Below, in pieces: positions 50,815 to 58,262 of a stretch of 58,262 nt of DNA. The notes beneath the pieces are model-generated. The model had not been told where the DNA came from and did no database searches. It worked only from the letters and a program-made list of their open reading frames with translations. Numbering within the stretch: position 1 is the first letter of the stretch; each line of letters starts with the position of its first letter. Source of the stretch: Achromobacter sp. MYb9 (GTDB taxonomy: Bacteria; Pseudomonadota; Gammaproteobacteria; Burkholderiales; Burkholderiaceae_B); the NCBI RefSeq assembly GCF_002975275.1, contig NZ_PCOQ01000034.1:1-58262 (forward strand), given 5' to 3'. The translations under genes and the position numbers were made by a program.

Positions 50815-51624
50815 TCAGGCGTCCAGCAATGCCTGGGCCTGGCGGGCGATGTTCAGGTCGATGGCGGCGTCATCGCCGTCGCCCAGGTACCAGGCGGCGG
50901 ACAGCCCGCACCACGCCACGATCCATTGCAGCAGACGGCGGCGTTCCAGGCCCGACTCGGCCACGATCAGCTCCAGCCGGCGCTCGAAGCAGCCGGGCAC
51001 GATGGCCACCGGCGGCACGGGGTCGGCAAGGTCGGGGTTGCAGAAGATGTTGGCGTAGTCGAACGCGCGTTCGCCGTAAAGCCGCTTGGGGTCGATGACC
51101 AGCCAGCCGCGTTCGCCGAAGTCCAGCACGTTGTCGTGGTGGACATCGCCATGCAGCACCGCAACGTCGCGGGGGGCATCCAGCAGCGCGCGGGCGTGGC
51201 GGGCGCTGTGCGCCAGGATGCCGCCTTGCGATCGGGCCATGGGCCACAGTTCCACGAACCATTCTTCCAGGCTGCGCAACGCGGGCAGCGGTTTGGGGCG
51301 CGGGGCGTGCAGGGCCTTCAGCACGCCGCACAGAATGCGCGTGGCCTCGTCGTCGCGGCCGGTGCGGGCGTAAGCGGCCAGCGAGCGCGTGCCGGTGGCG
51401 CGTTCCAGCAGAATGGCGTGGTCGTCGTGCGCCAGCACGCGGGCCGCGCCCTGGCCGTCCCACCATGTCATCAGCACGCCGCCTTGCCGTTCGTCTTCTT
51501 CGATCGACACCTTCAGCATGGCCGGCGCGCCGTCCTGCGTGACCGGCAGCAAGCGCGCGGCGGGGGTCGCGATGGGCGCGCCGTCGGGCACGAGATTCCA
51601 ACGGGTCAGGTAGGCGTCGAACAT
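50815..51624 (-). CDS. APH(6)-like aminoglycoside/hydroxyurea phosphotransferase family kinase
   Basis: This 269-residue kinase-fold protein has the Brenner motif HGDVHHDNVLDFG and the metal-binding segment VIDPKRLYGERAFDYAN, arranged as in streptomycin 6-kinases (StrB, APH(6)) and related hydroxyurea kinases. The N-terminal lobe carries an LKVS lysine. Chromosomal members in environmental bacteria often have no proven resistance role. It is divergent from the methyltransferase gene; the start was placed at MFDAYLTRW. Confidence 0.8.
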   Translation of the reverse strand: MFDAYLTRWNLVPDGAPIATPAARLLPVTQDGAPAMLKVSIEEDERQGGVLMTWWDGQGAARVLAHDDHAILLERATGTRSLAAYARTGRDDEATRILCGVLKALHAPRPKPLPALRSLEEWFVELWPMARSQGGILAHSARHARALLDAPRDVAVLHGDVHHDNVLDFGERGWLVIDPKRLYGERAFDYANIFCNPDLADPVPPVAIVPGCFERRLELIVAESGLERRRLLQWIVAWCGLSAAWYLGDGDDAAIDLNIARQAQALLDA

Positions 51625-51737
51625 GGGGCCGTGGGGGGAAGGTTGCCGGGCTGTATATAGTAGGGCCTGCCGCCGGGCCACTGGTTCGAGTCCGAAGCCT
51701 GGGCCATGTCCGGCGGCCACATCATGGAGGATCAAGA

Positions 51738-52472
51738 ATGACCGAATCGCAACCGGACCAGGCGCATTGGACCGCCGTGGCCGATCAATGGATTGCTTGG
51801 GCAGGCACCCCCGGGCATGACGCCTTCTGGGCGTACCGCGAGGGCTTCGCGGCCTATCTGGGTGCGGGCCAGGGCCGCGCCCTGGAAATCGGCTGTGGCG
51901 AAGGCCGCATCAGCCGCGAGGTCCGGGCGCTGGGCTATCACGTCACCGCGAGCGATGCGGTGGCCGCGATGGTCGACGCGGCGCGCGCCGCGGATTCCGC
52001 CGACCATTACGATGTGGCGCCCGCGCACGCGCTACCCTACGCGGACGGCGAATTCGACCTGGTGATCGCCTACAACGTGCTGATGGACGTGGACGACGTG
52101 CCGGCCGCTTTGCGCGAAGCGCGCCGGGTGCTCAAGCCGGGCGGCACGCTGTTCATATCCATCGTCCACCCCTTTCGCGACCGTGGCCGCTTCGCAGGGC
52201 CGGAGGCCGACGCGCCGTTCGTGGTGGACGGCACGTACTATGGGCGCGAACACTTCGATGGCAGGGAGACGCGCGACGGCCTGAGCATGCATTTCGCGGG
52301 CTGGTCGCTGCCGTTGCAGGACTACATGGCGGCGCTGGAAGCGGCGGGCCTGGCCATCGTATCGCTGCGCGAACCGCAGCCGGACAAGGCGCCAACGGCG
52401 CAGTGGCGGCAATGGACCCGGCTGCCGATGTTCTTGTGGATCAAGGCCAGGCCCCTGCCGGTTGGCGGTTGA
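51738..52472 (+). CDS. SAM-dependent class I methyltransferase
   Basis: This 244-residue protein has a Rossmann methyltransferase core. Motif I is ALEIGCGEGRISREV (about 48-62), the acidic residue at the end of strand two is in VTASDAV, and motif IV is FDLVIAYNVLMDV, followed by RRVLKPGGTLF. It resembles Methyltransf_11 proteins acting on small molecules. The substrate is unknown. AATGACC-type context with GGAGGA upstream gives the start. Confidence 0.85.
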   Translation: MTESQPDQAHWTAVADQWIAWAGTPGHDAFWAYREGFAAYLGAGQGRALEIGCGEGRISREVRALGYHVTASDAVAAMVDAARAADSADHYDVAPAHALPYADGEFDLVIAYNVLMDVDDVPAALREARRVLKPGGTLFISIVHPFRDRGRFAGPEADAPFVVDGTYYGREHFDGRETRDGLSMHFAGWSLPLQDYMAALEAAGLAIVSLREPQPDKAPTAQWRQWTRLPMFLWIKARPLPVGG

Positions 52473-52499
52473 GGGTTCACGGGGGCGTGGGCCGCCGCG

Positions 52500-52949
52500 T
52501 CACATCGCGGCCATCAGCGCCGCCGCCTTGCGCGCCAGTCTGGCCACGCCGAAGCTCATGGCCAGCTCATGCCCTTCCAGTTCCGCCAGCGGTACCCAGC
52601 GGGCGTCGCGCGCGTCGTCGCCCGCGACCGGTTCGCCGGACTGCCAGCGGCATAGGACCGCGATCAGGATGAAGTGGCGGCGCAAGGCGCCGGTTTCGTC
52701 GCGGTCGAAGACGTCCACCGCGTCGAACACATGCAGCGGTTCGGCGACCACGCCGGTCTCTTCCAACAATTCACGCACGGTCGCGGCGTCGATGGCTTCG
52801 CCGGCATCGATCTTGCCGCCGGGAAATGCCCAGCAATTCTCGTCGGGCGGGTTGGCGCGGCGCACCAGCAGCACGTGGCCGTCGCGAACGACGGCGGCGA
52901 TGGTGGCGGGAATGGGGCGGGCGATGGGTGGGGTAATGGGAGCGGGCAT
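52500..52949 (-). CDS. Nudix hydrolase
   Basis: This protein of about 149 residues has a complete Nudix box, from GGKIDAGEAIDAATVRELL through EETG, with the metal-binding glutamates. It hydrolyses nucleoside diphosphate-linked compounds; the substrate is unknown. The start MPAPITPP gives a normal length. An upstream GTG at 52997 would add 16 residues and has GGGGA before it, so it remains possible. Confidence 0.87.
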   Translation of the reverse strand: MPAPITPPIARPIPATIAAVVRDGHVLLVRRANPPDENCWAFPGGKIDAGEAIDAATVRELLEETGVVAEPLHVFDAVDVFDRDETGALRRHFILIAVLCRWQSGEPVAGDDARDARWVPLAELEGHELAMSFGVARLARKAAALMAAM

Positions 52950-53092
52950 GCGGCGTTCCGGCGTGGGGATAGCTTGAAAGGGTACGCTTCCTGTCACTTA
53001 GCGCAAATCCCCGTGGTGCCGCACGGCTTCCTTGGGCACACTGTAGCCGCGCTTGAGACGAGCGCGTCGGATCAGAATATAGAGGCAGCGCC

Positions 53093-53968
53093 ATGGACAC
53101 GCCGGACCGGCAGTTACGTTATTTCGTGCGGATCGCGGAACTGAAATCCCTGTCGCGCGCCGCCGAAGACCTGGACCAGACGCAATCCGGCCTGAGCCGG
53201 CAACTGGCTGCGCTGGAAGCGCATGTCGGCAAGCCCCTGTTCACGCGGACGGGCCGCGGCGTGGAACTGACCGAGGCGGGCAGCCGCCTGCTGGACGGCA
53301 TCCAGCCCGCCTACCAGAGCATCGACCGCGTCGTCGACACGGTGCGCCAGCGCGAAGGCGTGACCCACGGCACCGTGCGCCTTGCCACCGTGCACACGCT
53401 CAGCTACTACTTCATGGCCGAGGTCGTCGCCCGCTTCGTCAGCAGCCACGAACACGTGAACCTTTCCGTGATGGGCCGCAGCTCGCCGGATGTGGTGGCG
53501 CTGGTGGAAAGCGGCAAGGCCGATGTGGGCTTCGTCTATGACGCGGCGGTGGCCTCGGACACGGTGACGTCCACGCCGTTGTTCGACGACGAGATGTGCC
53601 TGATCGTGCGCCAGGACGTGCCGCTGGCCGACGCGGTCGATCTGGGCGGCATGCCGTTGCGGCTGGTCGGCTTTCCGCCCCATTACGCGCTGCGCAAGAT
53701 GATCCACAGCGCGGGCCTGCAGCCCGAATTCATGGCCGAGGCCGAAACCATCGACGCCATGCTCAAGCTGGTGTCCTCGGGCGTGGGCGCCTGTATTCTG
53801 CCGTCGCGCATCCCCGATAAGCTGCTGACCGACTACGGCTTGCGCAAGGTGGGCATCCGCAGCCCGGTCCTGCGCCGGCGGGTGGTGGCGATCACCCCGG
53901 GCCAGCGCCAGCCGCTGCCGCTGGTCGCCGAGCTGCTGGCCTGCGCGCACCGCATCGCCGCAGCCTAG
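53093..53968 (+). CDS. LysR-family transcriptional regulator
   Basis: This is a 291-residue LTTR with helix-turn-helix LKSLSRAAEDLDQTQSGLSRQLAALEAHVG and an effector domain from about residue 92. It precedes the aldolase-MFS-isomerase-like genes on the same strand with a 137-nt gap, and may regulate them. No clear operator was identified in that gap. Confidence 0.88.
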   Translation: MDTPDRQLRYFVRIAELKSLSRAAEDLDQTQSGLSRQLAALEAHVGKPLFTRTGRGVELTEAGSRLLDGIQPAYQSIDRVVDTVRQREGVTHGTVRLATVHTLSYYFMAEVVARFVSSHEHVNLSVMGRSSPDVVALVESGKADVGFVYDAAVASDTVTSTPLFDDEMCLIVRQDVPLADAVDLGGMPLRLVGFPPHYALRKMIHSAGLQPEFMAEAETIDAMLKLVSSGVGACILPSRIPDKLLTDYGLRKVGIRSPVLRRRVVAITPGQRQPLPLVAELLACAHRIAAA

Positions 53969-54105
53969 CGGCCGGCGTCAGCGCCGCTGGCCGAATAGCA
54001 GCTATGAGCCTGGCTGCATGGCTATATGGCGCGGTGGTTTCCATACTGTCCTGACCTTGCGCGGCCTCCATCGACGCCGAAAGCAAAGGACATCAAGGGG
54101 AACCC

Positions 54106-54891
54106 ATGAATACCGCATTGCGAGAGAAATCGTATTTCGACACCCGTGCCACGCAGGAAATGGCGCGCCATCTGCAGGCCGTGCCCCGCAGCACGCAGGA
54201 AACCATGGCCTACGCCTGCCGCATCCTGGCGATGACCGAGCAGGAAGCGGGCCTGGCCGGGCAGATCAGCGTGCGCTCGGATCGGCCGGGCGCCTACTGG
54301 ACGCTGCGCTTCGGCCTGGGATTCGATGAGGCGACGCCCGCCGACTTCATCGAAGTCGACCGCGACCTGCACACCCTGACGGGCGACGGCATGCCCAACC
54401 CGGCCACGCGTTTCCACCTGTGGGTCTACGAAGCGCGGCCCGACGTGCAATCCATCATCCACACGCATTCGCCCTGGGCGTCCGCGCTGGCCGCGGCGCG
54501 CCAGCCGCTGGTGATCTCGCAGATGGACATGACGCCGCTGCACGATGATTGCGCGTTCCTGGGTGAATGGCCCGGGGTGCCGATCGCGGATCAGGAAGGC
54601 GTGATCATCTCGGAGGCGCTGGGGCGCAAGCGCGCCATCATCCTGGCGCACCATGGTTATCTGACGGCGGCCGGTTCTTGCGAGGAAGCAACGTATCTGT
54701 CGGTGTACCTGGAGCGCGCGGCGCGCATGCAGATCCGCGCCCAGGCTTTCGGACCGTTGACGCCAGTGGATGACGCCCTGGCCCGCGAGGCGCACGACTA
54801 CCTGCTCAAGCCGTCGATCGTGCGCGCCACGTTCAACTACTGGGCCAGGCAGACGCACGGCATCGCGCCGCTGCCGCACCCCCAAGCCTGA
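54106..54891 (+). CDS. Class II aldolase/adducin family protein
   Basis: This 261-residue zinc enzyme has histidine ligands visible in SIIHTHSPWASALAA and ILAHHGYLTAA, and the catalytic acid region is near FHLWVYEARPD. Family members are sugar-phosphate aldolases or decarboxylases of hydroxylated acids. With an MHS-type importer and an HCCA-isomerase-like protein behind it, a role in carboxylic-acid breakdown is likely, but the substrate is not known. The gene starts at an ATG preceded by AAGGGG. Confidence 0.82.
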   Translation: MNTALREKSYFDTRATQEMARHLQAVPRSTQETMAYACRILAMTEQEAGLAGQISVRSDRPGAYWTLRFGLGFDEATPADFIEVDRDLHTLTGDGMPNPATRFHLWVYEARPDVQSIIHTHSPWASALAAARQPLVISQMDMTPLHDDCAFLGEWPGVPIADQEGVIISEALGRKRAIILAHHGYLTAAGSCEEATYLSVYLERAARMQIRAQAFGPLTPVDDALAREAHDYLLKPSIVRATFNYWARQTHGIAPLPHPQA

Positions 54892-54934
54892 TTCCGCCGA
54901 CGATCCGATCAAGACTTTTTCAAGGGGAGTCACG

Positions 54935-56263
54935 ATGATGACGACCAAGCCTGCGGCTGCGCGCTCGCGCCGCGATTATGTGACGGCTGGCCTTGCCAGC
55001 ATGATGGGCACCACGATCGAGTGGTATGACTTCTTCCTGTACGGCACGGCTGCCGCATTGATTTTCAACAAGATCTTCTTTCCCGCTTTCGACCCGTTGA
55101 CGGGCACGCTGGCGGCCTTTGCCACGTATTCGGTGGGCTTTTTCGCGCGGCCGCTGGGCGGCGTGATCTTTGGCCATTACGGAGACAAGATCGGCCGCAA
55201 GTCCATGCTGCTGATCACGTTGCTGCTGATGGGCGTGCCCACCATCCTGATCGGGCTGATCCCTTCGTATGAGCAGATCGGCTATTGGGCCGCCGTGCTG
55301 CTGGTGCTGATGCGTTTCCTGCAAGGCATCGCGGTGGGCGGCGAATGGGGCGGTGCGGTGCTGATGGCGGTGGAGCATGCGCCCGAGGGCAAGAAGGGAT
55401 TTTTCGGCAGCCTGCCGCAAGCCGGCGTGGCGCCCGGCCTGATCTTGTCGTCGCTGGCGATGGGCGCGGTGGCCGCGCTGCCGGAAGAGGACATGCTGGC
55501 CTGGGGGTGGCGCCTGCCATTCCTGGCCAGTGTGGTGCTGCTGCTGGTGGGATGGTTCATCCGCGTGAAAGTGGCCGAGTCGCCCGATTTCGAGCAGATG
55601 CGTGAAAAGGGCGCCAAGGTCGAGGTGCCGGTGGCCGAAGTGCTGAAGCACCATCGCCGTGCGCTGCTGGTGGTGGTGGGCGCGCGGTTGGCCGAAGTGA
55701 CGTGGTTCTACACCGTCGTGACGTTTTCGCTGGCCTACGCCACGGGCACGTTGGGCATCCCGCGTTCGGTCATGCTGGACGCCACGATCTGGGGAGCGGC
55801 GCTTGCGTTGTTCACGATGCCGCTGTTCGGCGTGCTGGGCGACAAGATCGGCCACAAGTGGGTGTTCATGGCGGGCACGGTGGGCATCCTGATCTGCGCG
55901 CCGTTGTTTTTCAACTTGCTGGGATCGGGTGACAAAGGCGGGATCATCGTGGCGGTTTGCCTGGCGGTGGGGCTGGTGTACGCCTGCCTGTACGGGCCCG
56001 AAGGCACGCTGTTCTCCAGCCAGTTCCCGGCGCACGTGCGGTACACCGGTATTTCGCTGGCGGTGCAGGTGTCCGGCGCCATCGGGGGCGGCCTGGCGCC
56101 CATCGTGGCGACGTGGCTGCTGGCCAAGGGCGGCGGCGATCCCAAGTACGTGGTCTGGTACCTGAGCGCCTTGGGCGTGGTCGCCTTTATCAGCGCCTGG
56201 CGCATGCAGGGCGAGGCCGCCGCGCATCCCGCGCTGCGCGTGCCTTCGACGGCAAGGACCTGA
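54935..56263 (+). CDS. MFS transporter of the metabolite:proton symporter (MHS/ShiA-like) family
   Basis: This is a 442-residue, 12-helix transporter. Landmarks are GTTIEWYDFFLYG in helix 1, FGHYGDKIGRKS in loop 2-3, RFLQGIAVGGEWGGAVLMAVEHAP and WGWRLPFLAS. MHS members take up shikimate, proline betaine, alpha-ketoglutarate and similar acids. GGGGAG lies before the ATG. It follows the aldolase gene by 43 nt. Confidence 0.9.
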   Translation: MMTTKPAAARSRRDYVTAGLASMMGTTIEWYDFFLYGTAAALIFNKIFFPAFDPLTGTLAAFATYSVGFFARPLGGVIFGHYGDKIGRKSMLLITLLLMGVPTILIGLIPSYEQIGYWAAVLLVLMRFLQGIAVGGEWGGAVLMAVEHAPEGKKGFFGSLPQAGVAPGLILSSLAMGAVAALPEEDMLAWGWRLPFLASVVLLLVGWFIRVKVAESPDFEQMREKGAKVEVPVAEVLKHHRRALLVVVGARLAEVTWFYTVVTFSLAYATGTLGIPRSVMLDATIWGAALALFTMPLFGVLGDKIGHKWVFMAGTVGILICAPLFFNLLGSGDKGGIIVAVCLAVGLVYACLYGPEGTLFSSQFPAHVRYTGISLAVQVSGAIGGGLAPIVATWLLAKGGGDPKYVVWYLSALGVVAFISAWRMQGEAAAHPALRVPSTART

Positions 56264-56270
56264 GAACGCC

Positions 56271-56912
56271 ATGAAGACGATCGACTATTACTTCTGGATG
56301 AACTCCGACTGGGCCTATCTGGGCGCCGACCGGCTTGAAGCGCTGGCCGCCCGGCAGCAGGCGGTGATCCGATACCTGCCCGTGGACCTGCCTGATGTCT
56401 ATTCGCGCACGGGCGGCGTGCTGCTGGGGCAGCGCTCGCCCGAACGGCAGGCCTACCGCGTGGCGGAGCTGGCGCGCTGGTGCCGCAAGCTGGGCATTCA
56501 CGTGAACCCGCAGCCGGCGCACATGTGTCCGGATGCGGGGCTGGCCTCGCGCATCGTCATCGCGGCGGACCTTGCCGGCACGCCGGTGCCGGCGCTGTAC
56601 AAGGCGATCCTGAAAGCGCAGTGGGTGGACGAACAGGACATCTCCGACCCCGCCGTCTTGCGTGGCGTGCTGGAACGGCTGGGTCTGCCGGCCGACCGCT
56701 TGCTGACGGCCGCGCAGGCCCCCGCCATCGACGCCGCGTATCGCCGCAACACGGACGACGCGGTCAAGGCCGGCGTCTTCGGATCGCCGTCCTACGTGTT
56801 CCGGGGCGAGGTTTTCTGGGGGCAGGACCGGCTGGACATGCTGGAGGAAACCCTCGCCCCGTCGCCCCTTACTTCTTCACCAGCGGGCAGGTCGACTTCG
56901 ACAGGGGCATGA
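56271..56912 (+). CDS. DsbA-like / 2-hydroxychromene-2-carboxylate isomerase family protein
   Basis: This 213-residue thioredoxin-fold protein is of the kappa-GST/HCCA isomerase family. DYYFWMNSDWAYLG is the substrate/GSH site at the N-terminus, and FGSPSYVFRGEVFWGQDRLDMLEE is the family C-terminal block. No CXXC is present, so it is not a disulfide oxidase. About 18 Ser/Thr/Pro-rich residues follow the normal family end, and this extension overlaps the 3' end of the convergent binding-protein gene by 44 nt. It is probably co-transcribed with the MFS gene, 7 nt upstream. Confidence 0.83.
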   Translation: MKTIDYYFWMNSDWAYLGADRLEALAARQQAVIRYLPVDLPDVYSRTGGVLLGQRSPERQAYRVAELARWCRKLGIHVNPQPAHMCPDAGLASRIVIAADLAGTPVPALYKAILKAQWVDEQDISDPAVLRGVLERLGLPADRLLTAAQAPAIDAAYRRNTDDAVKAGVFGSPSYVFRGEVFWGQDRLDMLEETLAPSPLTSSPAGRSTSTGA

Positions 56913-58140
56913 ACGCCTGGTCGCCCGGCAGCGTCGCCACCAGCTTGTAGTAGTCCCACGGCCGTTTGGATTCAGACGGCTGCTTGACTTCAAACAAGTA
57001 CATGTCGTGCACCATGCGGCCATCTTCGCGGATGCGGCCGTTGGTGGCGAAGAAGTCGTTGATGGGCAGGGACTTCATCTGCTTCATCACGGCGATGGGC
57101 TCGTCGGTGCCGGCCGCCTGCACCGCCTTCAGGTAGTGCATCACCGACGAATACGTGCCCGCCTGACTCATGTTGGGCATCTTCTTCAGCTTGTCGTAGT
57201 AGCGCTGCGACCAGGCGCGGGTCTGGTCGTTCATGTCCCAATAGAAGGCTTCGGTCAGGGTCAGGCCGGCGGCGGCTTCCAGGCCGATGGCGTGGATGTC
57301 GTTGATGTACAAGAGCAATCCCGCCATTTTCTGGCCGCCCTTGGTCAGGCCGAATTCACTGGCCGCCTTGATGGCGTTCACCGTGTCGCCGCCCGCGTTC
57401 GCCAGCCCGATGACCTGGGCCTTGCTGGACTGCGCCTGCAACAGGTAGGACGCGAAATCGCTGGACCCGAGCGGATGGCGCGAGGCGCCCAGCACCGTGC
57501 CGCCGTTGGCCTTGACGACTTCGGTGGCGGAAGCCTGCAGGGTGTGCCCGAAAGCGTAGTCCGCCGTCAGGAAGTACCAGGTCTTGCCGCCTTTTTCGAC
57601 GGTGGCGCGCGCGGTGGTGTTGGCCAGCGACCAGGTGTCGTAGGTGTAGTGGACGGAATAGGGCGAACACAGGTCGTTGGTGATGCGTTCCGTGCCGGGG
57701 CCGCTGAAGACGACGATTCTCTTCTTCTCGCGGGCCACTTCCAGCACGGCCAGCGCGGGCGCCGACCCTGCCACGTCCATGACGGCATCCACCTTTTGGG
57801 TGTCGTACCATTCGCGCGCCTTGGCGGCGGCGATGTCGGCTTTGTTCTGGTGGTCCACCACCATCAGATCGATCTTCTTGCCCAGCACCGTGCCGCCGAA
57901 GTCGGCGATGGCCATTTCGGCGGCCGTGGCGCTGCCCTTGCCGGTCACGTCGGCGTAGACGCCGCTCATGTCCAGGATCAGGCCCAGCCGGACGATGTCG
58001 TCAGAGATGGCGGCAGGTTGGGCGGCTGCCGGGGCCGTCATGGCCGCGGCAATGCCGGCCGCCAGGGCGGTGGTGGTGAACAAGCGGGTAAGCGTGCTGC
58101 GGCAATGCAATGAAATCCGGGGCGTGTTGGCGTAAGCCAT
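56869..58140 (-). CDS. ABC transporter substrate-binding protein, branched-chain amino acid type
   Basis: This is a 423-residue periplasmic protein of the LivJ/Peripla_BP_6 type. A signal peptide ends near PAAAQPA. The mature start VRLGLILDMSGVYADVTGKG and the block FGGTVLGKKIDLMVVDHQNKADIAAAKAREW are characteristic. Homologues bind amino acids, urea, or aromatic acids. No permease or ATPase genes accompany it in the window; they could lie beyond the right edge or be encoded elsewhere. Confidence 0.9.
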   Translation of the reverse strand: MAYANTPRISLHCRSTLTRLFTTTALAAGIAAAMTAPAAAQPAAISDDIVRLGLILDMSGVYADVTGKGSATAAEMAIADFGGTVLGKKIDLMVVDHQNKADIAAAKAREWYDTQKVDAVMDVAGSAPALAVLEVAREKKRIVVFSGPGTERITNDLCSPYSVHYTYDTWSLANTTARATVEKGGKTWYFLTADYAFGHTLQASATEVVKANGGTVLGASRHPLGSSDFASYLLQAQSSKAQVIGLANAGGDTVNAIKAASEFGLTKGGQKMAGLLLYINDIHAIGLEAAAGLTLTEAFYWDMNDQTRAWSQRYYDKLKKMPNMSQAGTYSSVMHYLKAVQAAGTDEPIAVMKQMKSLPINDFFATNGRIREDGRMVHDMYLFEVKQPSESKRPWDYYKLVATLPGDQAFMPLSKSTCPLVKK

Positions 58141-58262
58141 GGTTGTCTCCTCTTGTGCCGGATCTGTCTGGAACCTGCTGGCGCTTGATGGCGTGATGCC
58201 GCGCTCTATTTGGGTCTGGCCGCGAAACGGGGGCGTGGTGGCGGGATGGGCTCCTTGGGGGG
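58141..58262. other. Upstream region of the binding-protein gene, right edge
   Basis: This holds the 5' leader of the minus-strand binding-protein gene, with GAGGAGACAACC just before its start codon as a strong ribosome binding site. No promoter or coding region is recognised before the window ends. Confidence 0.5.

Noticed and set aside
51683..51708. GGTTCGAGTCC resembling a tRNA T-arm
   Set aside because: The flanks pair only partly, and there is no D-arm, anticodon arm or acceptor stem around it. It is most likely chance sequence before the methyltransferase gene.

Overview
The window is GC-rich chromosomal DNA, apparently from a beta-proteobacterium of the Alcaligenaceae (Achromobacter/Bordetella type). 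This rests on codon use, a Bug-type periplasmic receptor, the many LysR regulators, a napEDABC-ccm arrangement and a picolinate/nicotinate-type pyridine catabolic island. No IS element, phage, CRISPR array, rRNA or complete tRNA was seen.

Anaerobic respiration block (1-16.5 kb). A ttrBCA-type operon for a periplasmic molybdenum reductase (tetrathionate reductase family) lies behind an FNR-like box. It converges on a tightly overlapping 14-gene operon, napEDABC-ccmABCDEFGHI, which makes periplasmic nitrate reductase together with the whole cytochrome c maturation system its haem subunits need.

Small operon at 16.5-19.4 kb. A beta-keto acid cleavage enzyme (BKACE) and a 3-hydroxyacyl dehydrogenase are divergent from a LysR regulator. 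Their promoter has an 80-bp look-alike 24 kb away, in front of a Bug solute receptor at 43 kb, which suggests one LysR regulon.

Pyridine catabolism island (19.5-40.2 kb). It holds a MarR repressor (PicR type), an XdhC maturation factor, picC-G-E-D-F for the lower pathway (3,6-dihydroxypicolinate to 2,5-dihydroxypyridine, N-formylmaleamate, maleamate, maleate and fumarate), a four-component Rieske oxygenase (6-hydroxypicolinate hydroxylation), and a long operon with a molybdenum hydroxylase (picolinate dehydrogenase) between TRAP and ABC importer genes. Palindromes of the type TCAG-N4-CTGA stand before every transcription unit, mostly in pairs 20-21 bp apart. The window therefore appears to encode picolinate uptake and its conversion to fumarate.

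Mixed region (40.2-58.3 kb). It contains a GntR regulator with an IlvD/EDD sugar-acid dehydratase, the Bug receptor, a convergent RpfR/RpfF diffusible-signal-factor pair (BDSF-type signal synthase and PAS-GGDEF-EAL receptor), an SDR/LysR pair, a GntP permease, an APH(6)-like kinase, a methyltransferase, a Nudix hydrolase, a LysR-aldolase-MFS-DsbA-like cluster and a branched-chain amino acid type ABC binding protein.
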